A stretch of DNA of 9,004 nucleotides, from the NCBI GenBank assembly GCA_002409725.1, contig DHOI01000110.1, positions 1 to 9,004 of the forward strand. Reading direction: 5' to 3'. Position numbers and translations under genes: made by a program. The notes under the pieces are model-generated. The model did not search any database. It was given only the letters and a program-made list of their open reading frames with translations, and had not been told where the DNA came from. Shown in pieces: positions 1 through 6,859 of this stretch; the stretch's first letter is position 1; each line of letters opens with the position of its first letter. This DNA is from Christensenella sp. UBA5394. Its GTDB lineage: Bacteria > Bacillota > Clostridia > Christensenellales > CAG-138.

Positions 1-446
1 ACAGCCTCCACTCCCTCGCCCGTTTTGGCGGATACGACCAGCACGGGGTAGCCCGCCGGCGCGTATTGGGCAACCAAATCCTCGCAGGCCCGCGCTTCCG
101 CCTCGTCGCACTTGTTGCAAAGAAGGATGGGGATTATGCTAAGCTTACCGCATTGGATCAGCAGCTTATCGCACAAAAGCAGATCCATCTGCGGCCGGGA
201 AGCGGCAAGCACGATAAAAAGCTGATCTACATTGGCCACGGCCGGGCGTAAAAGCAGGTTTTTGCGGGGATGGATCTCCAGCAGGTAGCCCTTGCCGTCA
301 GAGCCGATCTCAAAGGTTGCCCAATCCCCGGGCACGGGCGTCAGTCCCTCTTTGCGAAAGCGGCCACGGGCCTTGCAAACATAGCTATCCGTCCCGGATT
401 GCAGGGTGTAAAAGCTGCCGATGCCTTTTAAGATGCGCCCTTCCAT
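1..446 (-). CDS. rsgA: Ribosome small subunit-dependent GTPase RsgA (3' end outside window)
   Basis: RsgA (YjeQ, CpgA/YloQ) is a circularly permuted GTPase that binds the 30S subunit and acts in late small-subunit maturation. Only the first 148 codons are visible; the frame is open to the window edge. Residues 1-65 fit the N-terminal OB fold, opening MEGRILKGIGSFYTL. They are followed by the family hallmark RPAVANVDQLFIVLA (67-81). The G4 motif is NKCD (111-114) and the G5 motif SAKTGEG (139-145); G4 before any P-loop is the expected permuted order. G1-G3 and the C-terminal zinc domain lie outside. The ATG at 446 is 4 bases after the prkC stop, and no ATG or GTG in the same frame lies just upstream, so the start is firm. 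There is no clear Shine-Dalgarno, so translation probably depends on coupling to prkC. In B. subtilis the homologue is phosphorylated by PrkC, the product of the gene just upstream. Confidence 0.93.
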   Translation of the reverse strand, partial: MEGRILKGIGSFYTLQSGTDSYVCKARGRFRKEGLTPVPGDWATFEIGSDGKGYLLEIHPRKNLLLRPAVANVDQLFIVLAASRPQMDLLLCDKLLIQCGKLSIIPILLCNKCDEAEARACEDLVAQYAPAGYPVLVVSAKTGEGVEA

Positions 447-450
447 AGGC

Positions 451-2304
451 TTAGCGGGGGTTGAAGGCGGCGGTAATGCGCTTGACCTCCACCCCACCTA
501 CATAAACGATACAGGTGCGTTCCCCCTGCACACGCAAATGACCTGTAAAGGAAATGGGCTGCTGCTTGCCTATGCCCAGGGTCTGTTCAAAGAGCACGGC
601 CTCGGCCCCGCTATCGAGCAATGCCGTGACCACCACGGCCTGCTCCGCGTTCTCGATATCCAGATTGATGGCGATATCCGCCCCGTAATCCCCTAAATAG
701 GTGCGGCTCACCCACAGCTCCACCAGGGCCGCCTGTTCCGTGCTCATCCCCGAGGGCGGGCTTTGGCGCTGCACCTTATCCTCCTCCATGCTGGCTTCGG
801 GGGTGATATAGCGCACCCAAATGTGTGCAAAGCCGTTCTTCTGGGCCGCTTCCACTGCCAGCGAAGGGCTCATGCCTGCGAAGACGGGCATTTCCACGCC
901 CGGCGTTTCCGTACCGCTGATCCAAATATTCACGCTCTCCCCCGGCTCCATACGGGTACCTTCCTCCGGCTCCTGGCGGATGATCTGGCCCTCCGGCTGG
1001 TCGCTTGGGGTATATTGGGTTTGGCCCGGCTCCAAATCTTCTTCAGCCAGTAGCAACAGGGCATCCTGCAAGGTTTTGCCCACCAGCGGCGGCGCTAAAG
1101 CCACGCCGCTGCCGGAGCTGACCACCACCGTGATCACATCCCCCTGTTTGCCGCTCACGCCCTTTGTTGGATCCTGCGAGATCACCTGGCCTTCCGGGGA
1201 TTCTTCGCTCACGACATAATCCCCCACCGCCACCTTAAAACCGCGCAGGGAAGCCAGCTCCCGGGCTTCTTCCAAAGGCTTGCCCATGAGGGTGGGTACA
1301 ATGAATTCGCTCACGCCCTCTTCATCCCGATCCCGAAGGGATTGTACGATGAGAAAAGCGCTGGCAAAGAGGCCCAGCACTACCACCACGGCCAGGGCGA
1401 TGTTGCCTAGGCTCGGCCCGCGATTCTTGCGATCCCTGCCGGTAAGCATGCGGTTCATGCGGGCAAATTTGCCGTGTGGCTCGCGCAGTGCGCGCAAAAG
1501 ATCCGCCCGCATAGCAGCCGCGCTGGGGTAGCGCAGGGTTGGCGTTTTGGCCGTGCCCTTGACGACCACGTCGCTCAGCGCCCTGGGCAGGCGCGGGTTC
1601 ACCTCGATGGGCGGGATAATTTCCTCCTGCAAATGCTTGAGAGCGATGGCTACGGAATTATCCCCTGCAAAGGGAACCTGGCCCGTGAGCATCTCGTAGA
1701 GCATCACCGCGCAGGAATAGATATCGCTCTCTGCCGTAGCCACATCGCCGCGGGCCTGCTCGGGGGAGATATAATGCACGGAACCGATCACATTGGTGCC
1801 GGCAAAGGTGCGGGTGGTGGCGGCCGTATCCCGGGCAATGCCGAAATCCGCCAGCTTGGCCTTGCCCTTGGGGGTGATCATCACATTTTGTGGCTTGACA
1901 TCCCTATGGATAATGCCCCATTCATGGGCGTGCTCCAGCGCATCGAGCACCTGGCAGGCAATGCCCACCGCAGCCTTGGGTGAAAGGGCGCCCTTTTGCT
2001 GGATCAGGTCTTTGAGGGTGCCGCCCTCCACATATTCCATCACAATATAGATTGCGCCGGTGGTTTCATCCTCCCCCACGTCGTAGCTCTCCACGATGCT
2101 GGGGTGGGAAAGGCTGAGCACGGCCTGGGCCTCCCGGGCAAAACGGCGCACGAACTCCGCGTCGTCCCTGTGCTCATCCTTGAGCATCTTGATGGCAACG
2201 GCGCGGTTCTCCAGCTGGTCATATGCCTTATAGACATTGGACATGCCGCCCGAGCCGATCAGGCTCTCCACCAGGTAGCGGCCGCCAAGGAGTGTACCGA
2301 TCAT
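451..2304 (-). CDS. prkC: Membrane Ser/Thr protein kinase with PASTA repeats (PrkC/PknB/Stk family)
   Basis: 617-residue eukaryotic-type kinase that couples cell-wall state to growth, translation and, in spore formers, germination. The cytoplasmic kinase domain (about 9-275) has a glycine loop GSGGMSNVYKAYD (17-29), ATP lysine K39, helix-C glutamate E58, catalytic loop HRDVKPQN (133-140), DFG (153-155), a Thr-rich activation segment (T160, T163, T164, T166, T170) where the family autophosphorylates, and SPEQ (180-183). A basic juxtamembrane stretch (279-296) precedes one membrane helix (about 302-321). Three extracellular PASTA repeats follow (about 332-398, 400-465, 469-535); in the family these bind muropeptides. 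An unassigned, beta-rich-looking segment (about 538-617) ends the protein. Length and layout match B. subtilis PrkC (about 648 residues, three PASTA). The start ATG overlaps the prpC stop by 4 bases (ATGA) and has a strong site, GAGGAGGGA (2315-2307). Pairing with the phosphatase gene supports the call. Confidence 0.97.
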   Translation of the reverse strand: MIGTLLGGRYLVESLIGSGGMSNVYKAYDQLENRAVAIKMLKDEHRDDAEFVRRFAREAQAVLSLSHPSIVESYDVGEDETTGAIYIVMEYVEGGTLKDLIQQKGALSPKAAVGIACQVLDALEHAHEWGIIHRDVKPQNVMITPKGKAKLADFGIARDTAATTRTFAGTNVIGSVHYISPEQARGDVATAESDIYSCAVMLYEMLTGQVPFAGDNSVAIALKHLQEEIIPPIEVNPRLPRALSDVVVKGTAKTPTLRYPSAAAMRADLLRALREPHGKFARMNRMLTGRDRKNRGPSLGNIALAVVVVLGLFASAFLIVQSLRDRDEEGVSEFIVPTLMGKPLEEARELASLRGFKVAVGDYVVSEESPEGQVISQDPTKGVSGKQGDVITVVVSSGSGVALAPPLVGKTLQDALLLLAEEDLEPGQTQYTPSDQPEGQIIRQEPEEGTRMEPGESVNIWISGTETPGVEMPVFAGMSPSLAVEAAQKNGFAHIWVRYITPEASMEEDKVQRQSPPSGMSTEQAALVELWVSRTYLGDYGADIAINLDIENAEQAVVVTALLDSGAEAVLFEQTLGIGKQQPISFTGHLRVQGERTCIVYVGGVEVKRITAAFNPR

Positions 2305-3026
2305 TGTCCCTCCTCATTGCGTATCAGCGCCACGCTGATATTATCGGTGGAGCCGCCGTAGAGGGCGATTTCCACCAGCCTTTCGCAGGCTGCTTCCATA
2401 TCCGCTTCCTCCCGCAGCACGCGGGCCATCTCCGTATCCTCCAGCACGCCGAAGAGCCCGTCCGTGCAGAGCATGAGCATATCCCCGGCCTTCCAGCTGC
2501 CCTTAAAAATATCCGCCTGCTCCTGCTCGCGGGTGCCCAGAGCGCGGGTGATGATATTGCGCCGGGGGTGACGCGCGGCCTCCTCCCGGGTGATCTGGCC
2601 GGCAGCGACCAGCTCCGCCACATAGGAATGATCCTCCGTGACCTGGGTAAGGGAATTCCCATCGAAATAATACAGGCGGCTGTCGCCGATATTAGCCGCC
2701 ACATAGCGGCTCTTAAAGGCCATGGCCAGCACCAGCGTGGTGCCCATGCCACGGCAATTGGGCGTGGTGATAGAATAATCATAGATCACAGCGTTGGCCT
2801 TAGAGAGGGCCTTGAGGATCAAATCCTCCGGGCTGCCCAGGCCCCCGCGCTTAAGCTCCGCCACCACCGTTTCCACGGCCAGGGCGCTGGCCGTGCTGCC
2901 AGCGTTATGGCCGCCCATGCCATCCGCTACCACGGCCAGGGCGATCTCGCCGGGCCGGGCCGGGATGAACAGGCAGTCCTCGTTGCGTATGCGCTTGCCC
3001 TGCTCGCTCTTGGCGGCATACCTCAC
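2301..3026 (-). CDS. prpC: PP2C-family Ser/Thr protein phosphatase (PrpC/Stp)
   Basis: Cytoplasmic metal-dependent phosphatase that reverses phosphorylation by the adjacent PrkC kinase, acting on the kinase and on shared targets. With the GTG start the product is 241 residues, close to the roughly 250 of B. subtilis PrpC. PP2C motifs in order: RNED (14-17), DGMGGH (35-40), GMGTT (93-97), GDSRLY (114-119), EDHS (131-134), CTDGL (187-191) and GGSTDN (224-229). D35, D188 and D228 are the expected Mn/Mg ligands. I chose GTG at 3026, although the frame stays open to an ATG at 3080. The longer form adds an 18-residue Arg/Ala/Pro-rich leader that merely reads through the end of rlmN, whereas the GTG overlaps the rlmN stop as GTGA, has AAAGGAG upstream, and puts the conserved fold right at the N terminus. 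The stop overlaps the prkC start by 4 bases. Confidence 0.96.
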   Translation of the reverse strand: MRYAAKSEQGKRIRNEDCLFIPARPGEIALAVVADGMGGHNAGSTASALAVETVVAELKRGGLGSPEDLILKALSKANAVIYDYSITTPNCRGMGTTLVLAMAFKSRYVAANIGDSRLYYFDGNSLTQVTEDHSYVAELVAAGQITREEAARHPRRNIITRALGTREQEQADIFKGSWKAGDMLMLCTDGLFGVLEDTEMARVLREEADMEAACERLVEIALYGGSTDNISVALIRNEEGQ

Positions 3027-4087
3027 GTTTCGCTCTCTCCTTTTCTTTCTTGCAGCACGCGGCGGCGCAGCTGGCCGCACGCGCCCTCGATATCCGTGCC
3101 CATCTCCCGCCGCACCGTGGCGCTCACACCCTTCTCTTCCAGCCAGGCCGCGAATTGGTGTGCCTGCTCCCGGCTTACGCCTGCGAGGCCCCGCTCCTTC
3201 ACAGGGTTGAGCGGGATAAGGTTCACATGGCAGTTCATGCCCTTGAGCAGGGCGGCCAGACGCGCCGCGTCCTGCCTGGAAGCGTTCTGCCCTTCCATTA
3301 AAGCGTATTCGAAGATCACCCGGCGGCCGGTCTTCTCCGCGTATTGCCTGGCGGCCGGCAAAAGCTCGCCCAAGCCATAGCGCCTATTTACGGGCATGAT
3401 GCGGCTGCGGCTCTCGTCATCCACCGCGTGCAGGGAGACGGAGAGGGTCACATGTGGCGCTTCTTCCATGAAGCGGAGCAGTTCCGGCACCAGCCCGCAG
3501 GTGGAAAGGGAAATGTTGCGCGGGCTGATGTTCATACCTTCCACCGCCGTGACCAGGCGCAGGAATTTGACCACGTTGTCGTAATTATCCAGGGGTTCGC
3601 CGCTGCCCATCAGCACGATGTTGGTGACGGAGCGGGCCTTATCCGGCTCGTGCGGCTCATCCGCCTCGGCGCAGGCAATGAAAGAAAGCATTTCGCCCGG
3701 CAAAAGGTTCCGAACGCACCCTTCCAGAGTAGAGGCGCAAAAGGCGCAGCCCATGCGGCAGCCCACCTGGGTGGAGATGCAGAGGGTGTTGCCGTGGTGG
3801 TAGCGCATCAGCACGCCCTCCACCAGATTGCCATCTTCCAATTCAAACAGATACTTTACAGTCCCATCCTTGGCGGAAACACGCTTATCGTAAACCTTGG
3901 AGCCTCCGTAGGGCAGTTCTCCTAACCTTTGGCGCAGGCTCTTGGGCAGGTTGGTCATCGCCTCCGGCCGCACACCCTTTGCGAGCCAAGAGAAGACCTG
4001 GCCTGCACGGAAGGCGGGCTCCCCCCATTCCATCAGCAGGGCCTTCAGCTCGTTTATATCCATGGAAGCTAAATGCCGCTCATCCAT
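3023..4087 (-). CDS. rlmN: Dual-specificity 23S rRNA/tRNA A2 methyltransferase RlmN (radical SAM)
   Basis: Radical SAM enzyme that makes 2-methyladenosine at A2503 of 23S rRNA in the peptidyl transferase centre; E. coli RlmN also modifies A37 of some tRNAs. The 354-residue product has a small N-terminal accessory domain (about 1-75) and the radical SAM core. The 4Fe-4S ligands are C110, C114 and C117 (CRMGCAFC). The two cysteines of the methyl-transfer mechanism are also present: C103, seven residues before the first cluster cysteine as in E. coli (C118/C125), and C337 in DIEGACGQL. GSGEPLDNYDN (161-171) is the SAM-binding GxGEP motif. The frame stays open to an ATG at 4222, but that form would run 140 bases into rsmB with an unrelated Trp/Arg-rich leader. 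ATG 4087 has GGAG seven bases upstream and gives the family's usual N terminus. It overlaps rsmB by 8 bases and prpC by 4 bases. Cfr is excluded by synteny. Confidence 0.97.
   Translation of the reverse strand: MDERHLASMDINELKALLMEWGEPAFRAGQVFSWLAKGVRPEAMTNLPKSLRQRLGELPYGGSKVYDKRVSAKDGTVKYLFELEDGNLVEGVLMRYHHGNTLCISTQVGCRMGCAFCASTLEGCVRNLLPGEMLSFIACAEADEPHEPDKARSVTNIVLMGSGEPLDNYDNVVKFLRLVTAVEGMNISPRNISLSTCGLVPELLRFMEEAPHVTLSVSLHAVDDESRSRIMPVNRRYGLGELLPAARQYAEKTGRRVIFEYALMEGQNASRQDAARLAALLKGMNCHVNLIPLNPVKERGLAGVSREQAHQFAAWLEEKGVSATVRREMGTDIEGACGQLRRRVLQERKGESET
3037..3043 (-). promoter_or_regulatory. Ribosome binding site of prpC
   Basis: AAAGGAG on the minus strand, 10 bases upstream of the GTG at 3026 and inside the last codons of rlmN. 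It supports the GTG start over the ATG at 3080, which lies upstream of this site. Confidence 0.7.
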
Positions 4088-5387
4088 GCCGTTTCTCCAG
4101 CCTGGCCATAAAAAAGCCTTCCGTATTATCCATATGCGGGAAAAGCTGCACCATGCCGTCCTCTGCCCGCGCTTGTATAGAAGGAGGCAGGGCCTCCATA
4201 TTTCCCGGTTGAAATTCGCCATGCGCCGTCAAAAAAGCCGCGATCTGCGCCTCGTTTTCCCTGTGGGATATGGTACAGGTGGCATAGATCAGCGCACCGC
4301 CGGGCCGCACATAGGCGGCGCAGGTATTGAGGATATCCCGCTGCAGGGCGGTGAGGCCCTCGATGATGGCGTCGCTCTTTGCGTAACGCGCATCCGGCTT
4401 GCCCATTACCCCCAGCCCGGAGCAGGGCGCATCGATCAGCACAGCGTCGTAGGCTTCCGCCAGAGCCGGGTCGAGAATCGCCGCGTCCTTTTGGATGGGG
4501 TCGGCGTTCTTCACGTGGAGCCGCTCAAAGGTGCGCTCCATCAAGGAAACGCGGTGGGGGTGCAAATCCCATGCGTCGATCTGGCCCATGCCCTCCATTA
4601 AATGTGAAAGGTAGGCCGTTTTACCACCGGGTGCGGCGCAGGCATCAAGAATACGCATGCCCGGCTTTGGCCCGAGCAGCCGGCAAACCAGCATGGCGCT
4701 TTCGCTCTGCACCGTGGCCTTGCCCTCGAGAAAGAGCGGGTCATGGGCCACATCCAGCCCCTTAGCGAGGCGCAGGGCGTTTTCATCCAGGCTGCCCCGG
4801 GTAAACGCCAACCCCCGCGCTTGCAGCGCTTCTTCCAACTCCGCGGCCGTATAGGGCCACTGGGCGCGCAGGATCATCGCCGAGGGGGTGGCACGCAGCA
4901 GCGCTTCGGTAAAGGCCGTACCATATTGCGCCAGGTATTCCGCTACCAGCCAGGCGGGCCAGCTATACTGAATGCTCAGGCGCTGCACCGGTTCTTCCGG
5001 CAGCGGCGGCAGGTTCTCGCGGCTGCGGAATACGGCGCGCAAAACGCCGTTCACATAGCCCGCTAGCTTTTCTTTGCCAATCTCCTTGCACAGCTCCACG
5101 CTCTCGTTGCAGGCGGCGCGTTCCGGTACATCCATATAGAGGGCCTGGGCCAGTCCCAGCCGCAATATGCCCCGGATGGGCGGCTGTAGGCGGCCCTTTG
5201 CGAAATGGCCAATGAGAAAATCGAGATACAGCAGGTGGTCCAGCGTGGTGTAGACGGCGGCGCTCACAAAGCGCGCGTTCCGCTCTTCTAAGCCTGCCAG
5301 AGCTTCTTTGAGGCGCAGGTTAGCGTAAGCGCCCCGCTCGGTGATATCCAAAAGCGCCTCCAGCGCGGCGCGGCGCGGCTTGCTCAT
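4080..5387 (-). CDS. rsmB: 16S rRNA (cytosine-967-C5)-methyltransferase RsmB
   Basis: SAM-dependent enzyme that makes m5C967 in 16S rRNA, near the 30S P site. At 435 residues it has the normal family length. Residues 1-125 form the NusB-like RNA-binding domain (opening SKPRRAALEALLDITERGAYANL, split here as SKPRRAALEALLD and ITERGAYANL). A linker domain precedes the Rossmann methyltransferase core. Motif I is ILDACAAPGGKT (246-257), motif IV DAPCSGLGV (319-327) with C322, and motif VI YATCTI (368-373) with the nucleophile C371; the two cysteines match C325 and C375 of E. coli RsmB. The C terminus contains the typical TEGFFMARL (422-430). The ATG overlaps the fmt stop by 4 bases (ATGA). The upstream Shine-Dalgarno is weak (a GGGGG run about 11 bases away), so coupling to fmt is likely. 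The NusB domain rules out the simpler RsmF/NOP2 types. Confidence 0.97.
   Translation of the reverse strand: MSKPRRAALEALLDITERGAYANLRLKEALAGLEERNARFVSAAVYTTLDHLLYLDFLIGHFAKGRLQPPIRGILRLGLAQALYMDVPERAACNESVELCKEIGKEKLAGYVNGVLRAVFRSRENLPPLPEEPVQRLSIQYSWPAWLVAEYLAQYGTAFTEALLRATPSAMILRAQWPYTAAELEEALQARGLAFTRGSLDENALRLAKGLDVAHDPLFLEGKATVQSESAMLVCRLLGPKPGMRILDACAAPGGKTAYLSHLMEGMGQIDAWDLHPHRVSLMERTFERLHVKNADPIQKDAAILDPALAEAYDAVLIDAPCSGLGVMGKPDARYAKSDAIIEGLTALQRDILNTCAAYVRPGGALIYATCTISHRENEAQIAAFLTAHGEFQPGNMEALPPSIQARAEDGMVQLFPHMDNTEGFFMARLEKRHG
4095..4098 (-). promoter_or_regulatory. Ribosome binding site of rlmN
   Basis: GGAG on the minus strand (within CTGGAGAAACGGCATG), seven bases before ATG 4087 and inside the 3' end of rsmB. 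It decides the rlmN start at 4087 over the second in-frame ATG eight codons later and over far-upstream starts. Confidence 0.65.
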
Positions 5388-6310
5388 ACGAAGCGTTTCC
5401 CCCGCATCGGGTGGCCCAGGAGGGCAGCCTTGGCCTCCATACGCTTGCCGCCGGGGAATTGCAGCTCAATGATCTCGATCAATCCCTTCCCCGTTTGCAC
5501 GAACAGGCCCTCCTTTGGGTCCGCAATCACACATTCGCCAACTTCACCCCGTTCGGGGCGGTCGCTAAGGCGCGTGCGCCAAAGCTTCACCGTTTCCCCC
5601 TCTATCTCGGCATGCGCGCCGGGCCAAGGGCTAACGCCGCGCACCAGGTCGTGCACCCGCTGGGCCGGTTGGGAAAAATCCACCCTGCCGGTTTCTTTTT
5701 TAATCATGGTGCACCTACTGGCCTCGGCCTCGTTTTGCGGCCGGGGCGTAAGCGTACCCGCCGCCAGGGCGGTCAAGGTCTCTTTTAAAAGGCCCGCCCC
5801 CAGGATAGCCAAGCGGTCGAAAAGCTCGCCCGCGGTCTCGTCCGCGCCGATGGGCGTTTCTTTCTGAAGCAGGATGGGGCCGGTATCGAGGCCCACCTCC
5901 GTGAGCATGGTGGTCACCCCTGTGACCGTTTCACCGTTGATGATGGCCCATTGAATGGGGGCCGCCCCCCGGTATTTGGGCAAAAGGCTAGCATGTACAT
6001 TGATGCAGCCCAAGGGCGGGATATCTAAATTCTCCTGCGATAAGATCTGCCCAAAGGCTGCCGTCACCATCAGTTCCGGCGCGAAAGCCTTAAGAGCGGC
6101 AACGCCCTCGGGAAGGCGAATCTTTTCGAATTGGTATACGGGGACGCCGTGCTTTTGTGCCAAATCCTTGGTAGGGGGCGGCGTGAGCGCGCCGTGGCGG
6201 CCCTTGGGTCGGTCCGGGTTAGTAAAGAGCGCCAGCTCGTGCCCCTCTTTTATAAGCATTTCAAAGGAGGGGACGGCAAAATCCGGCGTGCCCAAAAAGG
6301 CGATTCTCAT
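5384..6310 (-). CDS. fmt: Methionyl-tRNA formyltransferase
   Basis: Transfers a formyl group from 10-formyl-tetrahydrofolate to Met-tRNA(fMet), preparing it for IF2 and initiation. The 308-residue product has the full two-domain layout. The N-terminal Rossmann catalytic domain (about 1-200) opens MRIAFLGTPDFAVPSFE, carries the loop PDRPKGRHG (32-40) that contacts the tRNA acceptor in E. coli, and holds the signature NVHASLLPKYRGAAPIQWA (104-122). Catalytic residues N104, H106 and D142 (VGLDTGPIL) correspond to N106, H108 and D144 of E. coli. The C-terminal OB-like tRNA-binding domain (about 205-308) has VRGVSPWPGA (223-232) and ends PMRGKRFV. The start overlaps the def stop by 4 bases (ATGA), with AGGGGG (6320-6315) four bases upstream. 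Placement next to def is the common bacterial arrangement, since the two activities form one cycle. No missing residues seen. Confidence 0.98.
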   Translation of the reverse strand: MRIAFLGTPDFAVPSFEMLIKEGHELALFTNPDRPKGRHGALTPPPTKDLAQKHGVPVYQFEKIRLPEGVAALKAFAPELMVTAAFGQILSQENLDIPPLGCINVHASLLPKYRGAAPIQWAIINGETVTGVTTMLTEVGLDTGPILLQKETPIGADETAGELFDRLAILGAGLLKETLTALAAGTLTPRPQNEAEASRCTMIKKETGRVDFSQPAQRVHDLVRGVSPWPGAHAEIEGETVKLWRTRLSDRPERGEVGECVIADPKEGLFVQTGKGLIEIIELQFPGGKRMEAKAALLGHPMRGKRFV

Positions 6311-6798
6311 TCGGCCCCCTGCCCTTCAGCTTCATTTTCTTCGCTATAGCCTTCCGGCGGCTCCGTTACCAGGCGGGTATAGAGCTTGCCGTCTAAATGA
6401 TCCGTTTCGTGCATCACAGCCCGGGCAAAAAGGCCCTCAGTATCGTATTCGTATAGGTCGCCCTTGCGGTCGAAGGCGCGCACCTTCACATGCGCGGGCC
6501 GTATCACATAGCCGCTTTTGCCGGGCAACGACAGGCAGCCCTCGAAGCGGCCTTCACCGCCTGAGGTTTCGATGATTTGCGGGTTAACCAGCTCCACCAG
6601 CCCATCCCCGCAATCGATCACCACCACCCGCCTGAGGATGCCGATCTGGGAGGCGGCCAGGCCGCAGCCCTCCGCTTCGTACATGGTTTCCGCCATATCG
6701 TCGATCAGCTCCGAAAGCCGCTCATCGAACCGCTCCACAGGGCGGCAGACCTTGCTAAGGCAGGGCGCATCGTCCGTAAAGATCTTTCGTTTTGCCAT
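6307..6798 (-). CDS. def: Peptide deformylase
   Basis: Metalloenzyme that removes the N-formyl group from nascent proteins at the ribosome exit, undoing the Fmt modification. The 163-residue product is a normal-length bacterial deformylase. Motif 1 is GCGLAASQIG (44-53, usual form GxGLAAxQIG), motif 2 EGCLS (86-90) with metal ligand C88, and motif 3 HETDH (130-134) with ligands H130 and H134 and catalytic E131. The residue before the first histidine is Met where Gln is usual, and motif 1 has Ser where Pro or Asn is common; both look like tolerated variation. The protein ends in an acidic Glu/Gly tail (about 146-163). It is the first gene after the only real gap: a TTGCCT/TATAAT promoter lies just upstream, and GGAAGGGA (6816-6809) sits 10 bases before the ATG. 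The stop overlaps the fmt start. EGCLS rather than EGCES puts it near Gram-positive and type 3-like branches; the exact type is not settled. Confidence 0.97.
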   Translation of the reverse strand: MAKRKIFTDDAPCLSKVCRPVERFDERLSELIDDMAETMYEAEGCGLAASQIGILRRVVVIDCGDGLVELVNPQIIETSGGEGRFEGCLSLPGKSGYVIRPAHVKVRAFDRKGDLYEYDTEGLFARAVMHETDHLDGKLYTRLVTEPPEGYSEENEAEGQGAE

Positions 6799-6808
6799 TA
6801 AGGTTTCG

Positions 6809-6816
6809 TCCCTTCC
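6809..6816 (-). promoter_or_regulatory. Ribosome binding site of def
   Basis: GGAAGGGA on the minus strand, 10 bases before ATG 6798 and about 8-10 bases downstream of the predicted transcription start, giving a short leader of about 26 bases. Confidence 0.6.
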
Positions 6817-6830
6817 AAGTATGTAAATTC

Positions 6831-6859
6831 ATTATACCCGCTCCCCATGGGCCAGGCAA
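6831..6859 (-). promoter_or_regulatory. Sigma-A/sigma-70 type promoter for def and downstream genes
   Basis: On the minus strand the -35 element is TTGCCT (6859-6854), four of six bases matching TTGACA. The spacer is exactly 17 bases (6853-6837), and the -10 is a perfect TATAAT (6836-6831). Transcription would start near 6824, leaving a leader of about 26 bases before def. It is in the only noncoding gap (6799-6886), and the AT-rich tract around the -10 stands out from the GC-rich surroundings. The spacer holds an 8-base palindrome, CCCATGGG (6844-6851). The call is made by pattern only; it implies that def through rsgA can be transcribed apart from priA. Confidence 0.75.

Noticed and set aside
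1474..1983. Plus-strand open frame of 169 codons opposite the kinase domain of prkC
   Set aside because: Exactly antisense to the kinase catalytic motifs; a shadow of their codon bias.
2223..3380. Plus-strand open frame of 385 codons opposite prkC/prpC/rlmN
   Set aside because: It lies antisense to three genes with complete catalytic motifs, its product is His/Arg/Ala-rich with no recognisable domain, and GC-rich codon bias on the coding strand commonly opens such mirror frames.
3942..4601. Plus-strand open frame of 219 codons opposite rlmN/rsmB
   Set aside because: Antisense to the conserved rsmB C terminus and rlmN N terminus; no family resemblance and no convincing ribosome binding site.
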